From Labrys sedimenti (GTDB lineage Bacteria > Pseudomonadota > Alphaproteobacteria > Rhizobiales > Labraceae): a DNA stretch of 64,000 nucleotides. The stretch's first letter is position 1. Each line of letters starts with the position of its first letter. The stretch covers positions 62,001 to 126,000 of the forward strand of contig NZ_JAXOUF010000001.1 in the NCBI RefSeq assembly GCF_034424805.1, written 5' to 3'. The notes under the pieces are model-generated. The model did no database searches. It worked only from the letters and a program-made list of their open reading frames with translations, and was not told where the DNA came from. The position numbers were made by a program, and so were the translations under genes. This document shows positions 53,961 to 62,375 of this stretch, piece by piece.

Positions 53961-54797
53961 ATGGTGACGTCACCTATCGCAACTCTAGTTGAGCCGGCTC
54001 TGGAGCGCGGTTCGATCGAGGATTCCGAAGTTCAGCAAATGCGTCAGCGTTGGCAGGACGGCGTGCAGCTCCAGGCCGCCGATGCCGACGCACTCTTTGC
54101 GCTTCAGGGCGTATTGGCAGGACGCACCAAGAATTTTAACACCCTCTTCGAGGAAATGCTGACGGCTTTCGTCCTGGATCGTAACGAACCCAAGGGCAGC
54201 ATTTCCAAGGAGCAGGGAGCCTGGCTCCTTTCGATGCTCGATGGCGGCGAGGGATTGGTGGCCAATGCCGCCGAGCTCGGCCTGCTGATCCGGCTGGTTG
54301 AACAGGCCGACAGCGTGCCGGATGATCTCGCCAGCTTCGCATTGCACCAGATCCAGCATGCCGCGATGACGGGTGAGGGGCCGGCGGCCAAGGGCCGCAT
54401 CCATTTCTCCCGCGTGATCGATACGCAGGACATTGCCAACATGGCCCGCCTCTTCCAGGTCGAGAAGGGCGCCAAGCGCCGCATCATCTCGCGCCAGGAA
54501 GCCGAGATGCTGTTCGACATGGCCGAAGGCTGCAACAGCGAGGACCCGGCCTGGGACGGGCTTTTCGCCGAGACCATCCAGGCCCATCTGCTGGCGACCA
54601 ACCAGCCGAGCAATACGGGCGGCCGCTCGCTGGCCACGCCTGTGGTCCTGGCCGATCGCGACAGTGCCTGGCTGAACCGGCGCATCCAGCATGATGGCCG
54701 GGTGAGCCGCGCCGAGCGGGCCCTGCTGGCCCTGGTCGATCCGCGCCAGATGGCGGCGACCAACAACTGGGACCAGTCGATCAGCCAGATGATCTGA
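53961..54797 (+). CDS. Unknown protein with internal duplication
   Basis: A 278-residue soluble, acidic protein I cannot assign. It has two copies of one helical unit: residues about 42-90 (ADALFALQ...FNTLFEEMLTAFVL...SKEQGAWLL) and about 180-238 (AEMLFDMAEG...WDGLFAETIQAHLL...DRDSAWLN). The repeat pattern somewhat recalls tellurite-resistance TerB-like helical bundles, but no decisive motif is seen. No signal peptide or membrane segment. It sits between pccB and pccA and ends in a strong terminator, so it has its own unit. Confidence 0.85.
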   Translation: MVTSPIATLVEPALERGSIEDSEVQQMRQRWQDGVQLQAADADALFALQGVLAGRTKNFNTLFEEMLTAFVLDRNEPKGSISKEQGAWLLSMLDGGEGLVANAAELGLLIRLVEQADSVPDDLASFALHQIQHAAMTGEGPAAKGRIHFSRVIDTQDIANMARLFQVEKGAKRRIISRQEAEMLFDMAEGCNSEDPAWDGLFAETIQAHLLATNQPSNTGGRSLATPVVLADRDSAWLNRRIQHDGRVSRAERALLALVDPRQMAATNNWDQSISQMI

Positions 54798-54825
54798 TCA
54801 AGCCACCTCTCCACAGGAATACAGG

Positions 54826-54851
54826 AATGCCGGCCCAGGGCCGGCATTTTT
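54826..54851 (+). terminator. Intrinsic terminator after the duplicated-domain gene
   Basis: A 10-bp stem (54826-54835 with 54839-54848, 3-base loop) runs into TTTTT. Confidence 0.9.
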
Positions 54852-55135
54852 GTTTTCAATCAAACCCTTAGTGGGCATTGGCGAATCAGGGCATGAACCT
54901 ACTCTCCAACGTAGTATCGCCCGGCGAGCCTTCGTAGGAAGCCACCTGAGGGCGCGCGGCTTTCACCTGATGACCCTCTGGAACAAGACGACTGTCCGGC
55001 GGCGGGCTGGCGTGGCCCAAGAGCGGTGCACGCCGCCTGAATCTGAAAGCCGGCTTATTGCGCGCAGCCGGAATCTATGAGACGCCCTAGGAAAGGGCGG
55101 ACGGTCCATTCGAACTATTCTGGGTGATTGCGGGC
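54852..55135 (+). other. Upstream region of pccA
   Basis: About 285 bases without a gene; the pccA promoter should lie here, but no convincing -35/-10 pair was found. AGGAAAGGGCGGA near 55090 is too far from the ATG to be its ribosome-binding site. Confidence 0.4.
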
Positions 55136-57151
55136 ATGTTTTCCAAAGTTCTGATCGCCAATCGCGGAGAGATCGCCTGCCGCATCATCAAGACGGCGCG
55201 CCGCATGGGCATCGCCACGGTCGCGGTCTACTCCGACGCCGATCGCGATGCCCTGCATGTCGAGATGGCGGATGAGGCCGTCCATATCGGCCCGCCACCC
55301 GCCGCCCAATCCTATCTCCAGATTGAGAAAATCATCGAGGCCTGCCGCAAGACCGGTGCCGACGCAGTACATCCAGGTTACGGCTTCCTCTCGGAGCGAG
55401 AGGCCTTCGCCACGGCACTCAAGGAAGCAGGCATCATCTTCGTCGGTCCCAATCCGCATGCCATCGCTGCGATGGGCGACAAGATCGAATCCAAGAAGGC
55501 GGCTGCGGCAGCCGGCGTTTCCACCGTGCCAGGGCATCTCGGCATTATCGAGGATGGCCAGGCCGCCATCCGTATCGCCGAGGAGATCGGCTATCCGGTG
55601 ATGATCAAGGCCTCTGCCGGTGGCGGCGGCAAGGGCATGCGCATCGCCTACTCGTCGGCCGAAGTCGAAGAAGGATTCCGCCTGGCGCGTTCGGAGGCCA
55701 AGGCGAGCTTCGGCGACGACCGCGTCTTCATCGAAAAATTCATTGTCGAGCCGCGCCATATCGAGATCCAGGTGCTTGGTGACAAGCATGGCAACGTCAT
55801 CCATCTGGGCGAGCGCGAATGCTCGATCCAGCGCCGCAATCAGAAGGTGATCGAGGAGGCACCGTCGCCCCTCCTGGATGCGGAGACGCGAGCCTTGATG
55901 GGCGCCCAGGCCGTGGCCCTCGCCAAGGCGGTCAATTATGATTCCGCCGGCACCGTGGAATTCGTGGCCGGGCAGGACAAGAGCTTCTACTTCCTGGAGA
56001 TGAACACCCGCCTGCAGGTCGAGCATCCCGTGACCGAACTGGTGACGGGTATCGATCTGGTCGAGCAGATGTTCCGCGTCGCCGCCGGCGAGAAGTTGGC
56101 GCTGAAGCAGTCCGACATCAAGCTTTCGGGCTGGGCCGTGGAATCGCGGGTCTATGCCGAGGATCCCCTGCGCAATTTCCTGCCCTCGATCGGCCGCCTG
56201 ACGCAATATCGCCCGCCGGCCGAGCGTCGCGAGAAGGGTATCACGGTCCGCAACGACACCGGTGTGTTCGAGGGAGGCGAGATCTCGCTCCACTACGACC
56301 CGATGATCGCCAAGCTCTGCACCCATGCCCCGACACGGGCCGGCGCGATCGCCGCCATGTCGGATGCGCTCGACAGCTTTGCCATTGAAGGCATTCGCCA
56401 CAATATTTCGTTCCTTGCGGCCCTCATGCAGCACGAGCGCTGGAAGGAGGGACGGCTGTCGACCGCCTTCATCGCCGAGGAATTCCCTGGCGGCTTTGCC
56501 GTCAGCCCGCCCCGGGGCGCGATTGCCGACAGGCTGGCGGCGGTCGCAACCGCGATCGACCATATCCAGAACCAGCGCAAGCGCGGCATCAGCGGGCAGA
56601 TGGTCGGCAGGCCCGTGGTGTTCGATCGTCGCCGCGTGGCGATGCTCGGCGATACCTCCTTCACCGTCGAGGTCGACGAGGCGCGCGGCGAGATGCAGGT
56701 GACCTTCCTCACGCCGGAGGGGGCACCGGAACGCCTGGTCACGCTGACCTCCGATTGGAAGCCCGGCCAGCCGGTATGGTCGGGACGCATCCATGGCGAA
56801 CCGGCATCCATGCTGGTGCGCGCCATACCCAATGGCGTGGTGCTGGCTCATCGCGGCGCTGCTGCCGACATCCGCATCTACACCCAGCGCGAAGCCGAGC
56901 TTGCTCGCCTGATGCCGGTCAAGAGCAGGGCGACCCTCACGACCGCCTTGCTGTGTCCGATGCCCGGGCTGGTTCGGGCCATCGAGGTCATCGAGGGCCA
57001 GGAGGTCAAGGCCGGGGAGGCGCTCTGCGTCGTCGAGGCCATGAAGATGGAGAACGTCCTGCGCGCCGAGCGCGACGCCACCGTCAAGAAGATCCGCGTC
57101 AAGCCGGGCGATACGCTGGCAGTCGATGCGGTGATCATGGATTTTGCCTGA
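55136..57151 (+). CDS. pccA: Propionyl-CoA carboxylase alpha subunit (biotin carboxylase and carrier)
   Basis: The 671-residue subunit carboxylates biotin with ATP and bicarbonate and carries the biotin. The biotin carboxylase domain starts MFSKVLIANRGEIACRI; its ATP-grasp glycine-rich loop is GGGGKGMR and the active site EMNTRLQVEHPVTE. A BT linker domain follows (about 470-590), then the carrier with EAMKMEN, whose lysine is biotinylated. A GTG at 55124 would add four residues. Length and layout agree with PccA. Confidence 0.96.
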   Translation: MFSKVLIANRGEIACRIIKTARRMGIATVAVYSDADRDALHVEMADEAVHIGPPPAAQSYLQIEKIIEACRKTGADAVHPGYGFLSEREAFATALKEAGIIFVGPNPHAIAAMGDKIESKKAAAAAGVSTVPGHLGIIEDGQAAIRIAEEIGYPVMIKASAGGGGKGMRIAYSSAEVEEGFRLARSEAKASFGDDRVFIEKFIVEPRHIEIQVLGDKHGNVIHLGERECSIQRRNQKVIEEAPSPLLDAETRALMGAQAVALAKAVNYDSAGTVEFVAGQDKSFYFLEMNTRLQVEHPVTELVTGIDLVEQMFRVAAGEKLALKQSDIKLSGWAVESRVYAEDPLRNFLPSIGRLTQYRPPAERREKGITVRNDTGVFEGGEISLHYDPMIAKLCTHAPTRAGAIAAMSDALDSFAIEGIRHNISFLAALMQHERWKEGRLSTAFIAEEFPGGFAVSPPRGAIADRLAAVATAIDHIQNQRKRGISGQMVGRPVVFDRRRVAMLGDTSFTVEVDEARGEMQVTFLTPEGAPERLVTLTSDWKPGQPVWSGRIHGEPASMLVRAIPNGVVLAHRGAAADIRIYTQREAELARLMPVKSRATLTTALLCPMPGLVRAIEVIEGQEVKAGEALCVVEAMKMENVLRAERDATVKKIRVKPGDTLAVDAVIMDFA

Positions 57152-57184
57152 CGACACGCCCTGGATCGTCGAAGAGCAAGGGGA

Positions 57185-57865
57185 ATGGTTTTGAGCGTCT
57201 GGGACCAATTCTTCAGCTGGGGTGCGCTCCCCGGCCATATCGCCTATGCCATCATCGCAATCTCCTACCTCCTGACCAACATCTTCTGGCTGCGGCTGGC
57301 CGCGGTGGTCGGCATCGCCCTGGAGGTGCTCTATTTCCTGTTCAGCGGCTCGGCCGTCTGGCCTTCGATCGCCTGGGACAGCGCCTTCATCCTGATCAAT
57401 CTGGTGCAGCTCGGCATTCTCCTGCGCGATCGGCTCAGCCTGAAGCTTTCGGCCGACGAACAGGCCTTCATCAAACCGATCGTCGGAGACCTCGACAAGG
57501 CGCAGATCGCCCAGCTGCTGCGAACGGCGGAATGGCGCACTTTGGAGCCTGGCTCGGTGGTGACCACCGAGGCCGATCCGGTGCGCGAGCTCACTTTCAT
57601 CTGCGAAGGCCAGACGGAGGTACGCGTGCGCGACCAACTCGTTGCCCATGTCGGCGCCGGCGCCTTCGTCGGCGACGTGTCCTTTGCCACGGGCGTGCCG
57701 GCCACCGCCACGGTGGTGACGGAAAATGCCGTGCGCGTGCTGGCTTTCGATCAGGACAAGCTCAAGGCGCTGTGCAAACGGGACGAGCAGATCGCCCATG
57801 CCCTCTATCGGCGACTCGGCGGCGGCCTGGCCGACAAGATGCGGGTGGCAACCGGCCGGCTTTGA
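57185..57865 (+). CDS. Popeye-like membrane protein with cyclic-nucleotide-binding fold
   Basis: A 226-residue protein with three hydrophobic helices at about residues 15-80 (AYAIIAISYLLTNIFWLRL first) followed by a CRP/PKA-like beta barrel at about 100-210 (GAFVGDVSFATGVPATATVV). This is the layout of prokaryotic Popeye-domain relatives. The phosphate-binding loop of classic CRP (RxA type) is replaced by PATAT, so cAMP binding is uncertain. It follows pccA by 33 bases and may share its transcript. Confidence 0.85.
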   Translation: MVLSVWDQFFSWGALPGHIAYAIIAISYLLTNIFWLRLAAVVGIALEVLYFLFSGSAVWPSIAWDSAFILINLVQLGILLRDRLSLKLSADEQAFIKPIVGDLDKAQIAQLLRTAEWRTLEPGSVVTTEADPVRELTFICEGQTEVRVRDQLVAHVGAGAFVGDVSFATGVPATATVVTENAVRVLAFDQDKLKALCKRDEQIAHALYRRLGGGLADKMRVATGRL

Positions 57866-57964
57866 AGCATTTTGCGAAACAGGCGAATCGAAACTTCGAA
57901 ACGCGGCGTTAACCCCCGGATGTTACAAGCATATCCAGCTTGGGTTCAGTGCGTTGTCAGGACA

Positions 57965-58396
57965 ATGCTGTCAGTCGTCATCCTGCGTTTGCTGCTTTCA
58001 CCGTCCGGTGCGATCGATCGCGTTGCCTTCACCGCGGGGGTCTTGCTGCTGGCCGCGCTCACGGTCGGCGGTCATCATGCCCTGCAGGGCTGGAGCGGTC
58101 CTTACGGCCTGGGCTCCTTTGCCTTCGTCGCAGCCATCGCCTGGTCGGCCATCTGTCTCTCACGCAAGCGCCTGCACGATTTCGGCTGGTCCGGCCTGGT
58201 AATCCCGGCCTTTCTGAGCCTCTATCTGCTGGCTGTCGCGATTGCGATCTTCTTTCTTGACCGGGGCGCGCTCGCTTCCTGGCAGCAGGCCCTGGCAACA
58301 TTCGGCCTGTTCAGCGGTCCGATGGTAGGCTGGCTGATCGCATTGGCGATCATTCCCGGCAATGGGCTCGCCTCCAGCGCCAGAACGAGCTGGTAA
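57965..58396 (+). CDS. DUF805 family membrane protein
   Basis: The conserved LLSPSGAIDRVAF start and SRKRLHDFGWSG segment place this in DUF805, small membrane proteins of unknown function with about four helices. The ATG at 57965, with AGGA just upstream, gives 143 residues and the usual family start; TTG 57872 or ATG 57920 are alternatives that add poorly conserved sequence. It ends 15 bases from the convergent lipB stop. Confidence 0.82.
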   Translation: MLSVVILRLLLSPSGAIDRVAFTAGVLLLAALTVGGHHALQGWSGPYGLGSFAFVAAIAWSAICLSRKRLHDFGWSGLVIPAFLSLYLLAVAIAIFFLDRGALASWQQALATFGLFSGPMVGWLIALAIIPGNGLASSARTSW

Positions 58397-58411
58397 GGCG
58401 CATAAGCCCAC

Positions 58412-59206
58412 TCAGGCCAAGGCGCGCGATCCCAGGGCCTTGGCGGCATTTCCCGAATCGCTTTCTGCCCTCGGGAGACACGTCTGTCCGAAGATCGGCT
58501 CGAAGGTCTGGCGGAGGGCGAGATCGACGTCCTCCAGCGTCACCGGCAGCCCGAGATCGACCAGGCTGGTCACGCCATGATCGCGCACGCCGCACGGCAC
58601 GATGCCGGAGAAATGCTCGAGATTGGGTTCCACATTGATGGCGATGCCGTGGAAGGAAACCCAGCGCTTGAGGCGAATGCCGATGGCGGCGATCTTGTCT
58701 TCGGCGCCGGCGCCGCGCTCCGGGCGCCTGACCCAGACGCCGACCCGATCCTCACGTCGCTCGCCTCGCACATGAAAGGTCCAGAGCGTGTCGATCAGCC
58801 AGGCCTCCAATGCCGTCACCAGTCGCCTGACGTCCTGCCGGCGGCGCTTGAGATCGAGCATGACATAGGCCACGCGCTGGCCGGGGCCGTGATAGGTGTA
58901 TTGCCCGCCGCGCCCGGTCTGGTGCACTGGGAAGCGATCGGGGGCGACCAGGTCCTCGCGCCGGGCCGAGGTACCAGCGGTATAGAGCGGCGGGTGTTCG
59001 AGCAGCCAGACGCATTCATCGGCCGTCCCGTCCGCGATCGCCGTTGCCCTTGCCTCCATGGCAGCAATGGTTTCCTCATAGGGACTGAGGCCCGCCATTA
59101 CCAGCCATTCCACCTGCGGAGAATCGCGGCCGGGCAGGAAACTATGGTCGAGGGCATTGCGGCTGGTCACTGGATCGGTTCCAATCGGGGGAAACAAGCC
59201 CTTCAT
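58412..59206 (-). CDS. lipB: Lipoyl(octanoyl) transferase LipB
   Basis: LipB moves octanoyl from ACP to lipoyl domains, the first step of lipoate synthesis. Seen are ECVWLLEHPPLYTAGTSA, RGGQYTYHGPGQRVAY, the catalytic lysine in DKIAAIGIRLKRW and the catalytic cysteine in GIVPCGVRDHGVTSL. The ATG at 59206 gives 264 residues; a GTG at 59242 is an alternative. An N-terminal extension of about 35 residues precedes the core. Confidence 0.94.
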   Translation of the reverse strand: MKGLFPPIGTDPVTSRNALDHSFLPGRDSPQVEWLVMAGLSPYEETIAAMEARATAIADGTADECVWLLEHPPLYTAGTSARREDLVAPDRFPVHQTGRGGQYTYHGPGQRVAYVMLDLKRRRQDVRRLVTALEAWLIDTLWTFHVRGERREDRVGVWVRRPERGAGAEDKIAAIGIRLKRWVSFHGIAINVEPNLEHFSGIVPCGVRDHGVTSLVDLGLPVTLEDVDLALRQTFEPIFGQTCLPRAESDSGNAAKALGSRALA

Positions 59207-59270
59207 ATCGGCGGATTTCGAGGCTTCGACAAGGGCTTGCACGCTAAGTGCAGGAAAAGCGTGAATTGCC

Positions 59271-59299
59271 CTTGCTGCCCTGTGATCGATCTGTTAGAC
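59271..59299 (+). promoter_or_regulatory. Possible tRNA-Leu promoter
   Basis: CTTGCT (59271-59276), 17 bases, then TTAGAC (59294-59299). Start would be near 59306, about 48 bases before the mature tRNA. A weak match. Confidence 0.35.
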
Positions 59300-59353
59300 G
59301 ATGCGCCGCTTCACATGGCAGCGCGCTCTTGGCGCCGGCCCCGTGCAGCAACC

Positions 59354-59438
59354 GCGGTCATGGCGGAATTGGTAGACGCGCTACCTTGAGGTGGTAGTTG
59401 GGAGACCAGTGGAGGTTCGAGTCCTCTTGACCGCACCA
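59354..59438 (+). tRNA. tRNA-Leu (anticodon GAG)
   Basis: An 85-base class II tRNA with encoded CCA. The acceptor GCGGTCA pairs with TGACCGC; the anticodon arm CTACC/GGTAG encloses TTGAGGT with anticodon GAG at 59388-59390; a long variable arm and T loop GTTCGAGTC follow. Confidence 0.97.
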
Positions 59439-59455
59439 AATTCGAGCTTGGCTCC

Positions 59456-59485
59456 AAAGGCGATCCGGAAACGGATCGCCTTTTT
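59456..59485 (+). terminator. Intrinsic terminator after tRNA-Leu
   Basis: A perfect 12-bp stem AAAGGCGATCCG/CGGATCGCCTTT (59456-59467 with 59472-59483) closes a GAAA tetraloop and continues in T residues. Confidence 0.93.
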
Positions 59486-59498
59486 GGTTTGTCGATGG

Positions 59499-60353
59499 CT
59501 ATGGCGACAACGCGCGCCGGACCTTGCCGACCGGTCTGCCCTGGCGTGCGAGGATACGCTCGGTCTGGGAGAACCAGCCAACGGGAGCCGGTGCTGTTTC
59601 GAGCGCACCGGGGCCGGGCACGACATGCACGATTCGGAAGCCGCGTTTCTTCAGTTCCTGCAGAAATTGCGGCAGCATGGCCACGGTGCGGGGTTGGATG
59701 TCGTGCAGAAGCACGATGCCGCCCTTGTTCTTCTCGAGCCGTCCGAGCACCAGCTTAAGCTCCTCCTGTGGCGTTTCGGGTTCCCAATCGCTGGCCCACA
59801 GATCGGCCCCGAACGTCACCATGTCCAGCGAGGCAAGCCATTGGTTGAGGGCAGGTGAGTCGGCAAAGCCCGGAAAGCGGAAGAAGGGCTGGTGCGGGCG
59901 TTCTCGCGCTATGCCCCATACCGCCTTGTCGACGGCACGATAGCCGTTCTCGATATCGGCGCTCGCTCGCTCGAAGGGCAGGCGGCGCAGCACCGGGTGA
60001 GTCATCGAATGATAGGCGACGGTATGTCCCTCCTTCGCGACCCGGGCAGCCAAGGCGGGAGCGGCGGCGGCGTTGCGGCCAATCATGAAGAAGGTAGCCT
60101 TCACGCATTGGCTTGAAAGGGCATCCAGGATCTTCTCCGTGCGTCCCGGCATCGGTCCGTCGTCGAAGGTCAGTACCACCTCTCCAGGGGCCAGCCGCAG
60201 GGTCTGGGGATAGGTCTTGATGCCCACGGCTCCGCCGCCGACGGTGCCGACCGGCAGCGTGCGGGACACGCCCAGCGCCTCCGGCGGGCAGCCCGCGAGG
60301 CTGGAGGCGGGCAGGGCGCAGGCGAGGGCGGCAGCTAGGGCCAGGACTTTCAT
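59499..60353 (-). CDS. Exported polysaccharide deacetylase (NodB domain)
   Basis: A carbohydrate esterase family 4 enzyme that would remove N-acetyl groups from peptidoglycan or another amino sugar polymer. The ATG at 60353 gives 284 residues with a signal peptide (MKVLALAAALACALPASSLA). Motif 1 LTFDDGP (about 62-68) holds the catalytic and metal aspartates, motif 2 HSMTHP the metal histidines, and motif 3 is FRFPGF; DADLWASDWE-like sequence (here GADLWASDWEP) and LLHDIQP complete the set. An upstream start at 60419 would spoil the signal peptide. Confidence 0.92.
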   Translation of the reverse strand: MKVLALAAALACALPASSLAGCPPEALGVSRTLPVGTVGGGAVGIKTYPQTLRLAPGEVVLTFDDGPMPGRTEKILDALSSQCVKATFFMIGRNAAAAPALAARVAKEGHTVAYHSMTHPVLRRLPFERASADIENGYRAVDKAVWGIARERPHQPFFRFPGFADSPALNQWLASLDMVTFGADLWASDWEPETPQEELKLVLGRLEKNKGGIVLLHDIQPRTVAMLPQFLQELKKRGFRIVHVVPGPGALETAPAPVGWFSQTERILARQGRPVGKVRRALSP

Positions 60354-60508
60354 GATAGAACTTGACCGGTAATGGGGGATGATTCGCCTGATAAGCGTGT
60401 TTTCGGGCCGTGTCTTCAAAGATTTTTGTCGACAGTGAGGAGCGGTTAAGCTTCTCTCTCTACCCTGTGTTCCAGTCGTTGAAGTGCCGGATGTAACGGC
60501 CGTTCATA

Positions 60509-61276
60509 ATGGGTTTCACAATGCGATCGCTGTCGTGCTTCATGCGCCATGGGCTCATCGCAGCAGGTGTGCTGGTTCTCAGTGCCTGCTCGACCGTTCA
60601 GCAAGCCTATCCCGAGGCGAACAGGTTTCCGGTGCACGGCATTGATGTCTCGAAATATCAGGGTGTCATCGACTGGAATGCTGCCGCGCGGGGAGGCGTG
60701 CGCTTCGCCTATCTGAAGGCGACGGAGGGCGGTGACCGCATCGACGACAAGTTCAAGGCCAATTGGGAGGGAGCCCGCGCCGCGGGCATACCGACCGGTG
60801 CCTATCATTTCTATTATTTCTGCCGGCCGGTGGAGGACCAGGTCGCCTGGTTCAAGACCCATGTGCCGCCGGCGAGCGACGCCCTGCCGCCGGTTCTCGA
60901 CATGGAGTGGAACCACCTCTCGCCGACCTGCAAGCTGCGTCCGCCCGCCCAGAAGATCCATGCCGACATGGCGGTGTTCCTGCGTGAGATGGAGCGCTTC
61001 TATGGCAAGAAGCCGATCATCTACACCACGGTGGACTTCCACCGCGAGATCCTGACCGGTGAATTGGAGAGCTATCCCTTCTGGGTGCGCTCGGTGAAGG
61101 GGCATCCTTCCGGGCGCTACGGCAAGCGTTCCTGGGCATTTTGGCAGTATACCGCCACCGGCTCGGTGCCCGGAGTCCAGGGTCAGGTCGACCGCAACGC
61201 CTTCGCCGGCTCCGAGCAGCAATGGCAGGATTTCCTGGCCCAGAACGTCGCCACCGGCAGTATCGCTGCCAACTGA
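60509..61276 (+). CDS. GH25 lysozyme-like lipoprotein
   Basis: A glycoside hydrolase family 25 muramidase anchored as a lipoprotein. The 255-residue product has a signal with lipobox LSAC (lipidated cysteine near residue 27, or 23 if the ATG at 60521 is used). The domain shows GIDVSKYQGVIDW, FAYLKATEG, AYHFYYF and LDMEWN with the acid pair of the active site. It is divergent from the deacetylase; both probably act on the cell wall. Confidence 0.92.
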   Translation: MGFTMRSLSCFMRHGLIAAGVLVLSACSTVQQAYPEANRFPVHGIDVSKYQGVIDWNAAARGGVRFAYLKATEGGDRIDDKFKANWEGARAAGIPTGAYHFYYFCRPVEDQVAWFKTHVPPASDALPPVLDMEWNHLSPTCKLRPPAQKIHADMAVFLREMERFYGKKPIIYTTVDFHREILTGELESYPFWVRSVKGHPSGRYGKRSWAFWQYTATGSVPGVQGQVDRNAFAGSEQQWQDFLAQNVATGSIAAN

Positions 61277-61304
61277 GATTGCATGCCGCTGGCAGCGCCC
61301 TGCG

Positions 61305-61568
61305 TCAGTCGATCCGCACCGGTCCGAGGCGGTAGACGCCCTTGAAATCGTCGGGATCGGCCGGCGCGCCCTTGCGATAGATCACCAGCCGGCCTTCCTT
61401 GGCCAGGCGCACTACGATACGGCGCAAGGGCTGCATCAGCGGTCCCCACTGATCGGCGGCCTTGCCCGCGATTTCTTGCGCGATATCGGCGGGCGCCATT
61501 GTCTTGCCGGCCGGCAGGGCTGCGATCAGGCGCAGTGCAGTTTGTTCCAGGACGTCCTTGTCTATCAT
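61305..61568 (-). CDS. DUF3253 family protein
   Basis: An 87-residue protein from the ATG at 61568 with a winged-helix-like layout: an N-terminal helix, ADIAQEIAGKAADQWGPLM, then LAKEGRLVIYRKG. This agrees with DUF3253, small proteins of unknown function. An earlier in-frame ATG at 61610 adds 14 basic residues. It converges with the GH25 gene. Confidence 0.8.
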   Translation of the reverse strand: MIDKDVLEQTALRLIAALPAGKTMAPADIAQEIAGKAADQWGPLMQPLRRIVVRLAKEGRLVIYRKGAPADPDDFKGVYRLGPVRID

Positions 61569-61716
61569 TGAACTCACGATCTGGATGCGAAAGCGTCGCG
61601 CGCTCGCCATGACAATGCGGGACGGTTTCCATCGCTTGAAACGAAAACCGCTCTCTATATTTGCAACCTAGGCCCCATCTCGCTTGGGGGCGTTTCTTGC
61701 TTAGGTAGGCCTTTGC

Positions 61717-62187
61717 TCAGCAGCCGGTTGTGCCCGGCGGGCAATTAGGCACCGGGCCGGCGCCTGCAGGCGCGCTGGGGGCCGGCGATGGGCTTTCGAC
61801 CCGAGGCGCGCTAGGCGTTGGCGACGGGCTCTCGATTCGTGGGGCTGGGGCTGACCAGCCAGGACGAGACAAACCGGGAGAGCCACCGACATTGGAGGTG
61901 ACCGGCGGCCTTGAGCCAGGAGGAGCATTCCGCCAGCTGAAATCGCCACCTGGAGACGGGCCGGACCCAGGGCCTGTACCCGGACTTGGCTCTCCGGGAA
62001 TTGGCCGGCCGGGGCGCGGTCTGCCAGGATAGCGATCGCGGCGGTCGCGACGGTGATCGCCATAATAGTTGCCGCCATAATAGCCGGGATCGCTGTAAGA
62101 GGGGCGGTCGGCGTAACCTCCTTCCGGCGTGGCGCAGCCTGCCAAGGGCAAAGCAAACAGGCTGGCAAGCACGAGTATCTTCTTCAT
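61717..62187 (-). CDS. Proline/glycine-rich small lipoprotein
   Basis: A 156-residue product from the ATG at 62187 with a lipoprotein signal (MKKILVLASLFALPLAGC, lipobox LAGC). The mature part is low complexity: a YYGGNYYGDHRRDRRDRY segment, a GP/PG-rich stretch, and two tandem units IESPSPTPSAPR/VESPSPAPSAPA. It ends with two cysteines (NCPPGTTGC). No family is recognised; the signal peptide and lipobox make it a likely real gene. Confidence 0.72.
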   Translation of the reverse strand: MKKILVLASLFALPLAGCATPEGGYADRPSYSDPGYYGGNYYGDHRRDRRDRYPGRPRPGRPIPGEPSPGTGPGSGPSPGGDFSWRNAPPGSRPPVTSNVGGSPGLSRPGWSAPAPRIESPSPTPSAPRVESPSPAPSAPAGAGPVPNCPPGTTGC

Positions 62188-62375
62188 GGGCACGACTCCC
62201 TGATCCATTACGGTTCGTGGCTGGACAATGAAGGCGCTGCCGCCAGCTTGCAACCGGATGTTTGGCACCAGGGTCGTCAAACTGCAGGCCGCTACGGCAT
62301 GTTGACGGAGGCAAATCTCCGTTTGCGCGCCCGCGCAGGAGGCGGCATGGTGCGGCCCGTGTTGGAGTGCGCCCC

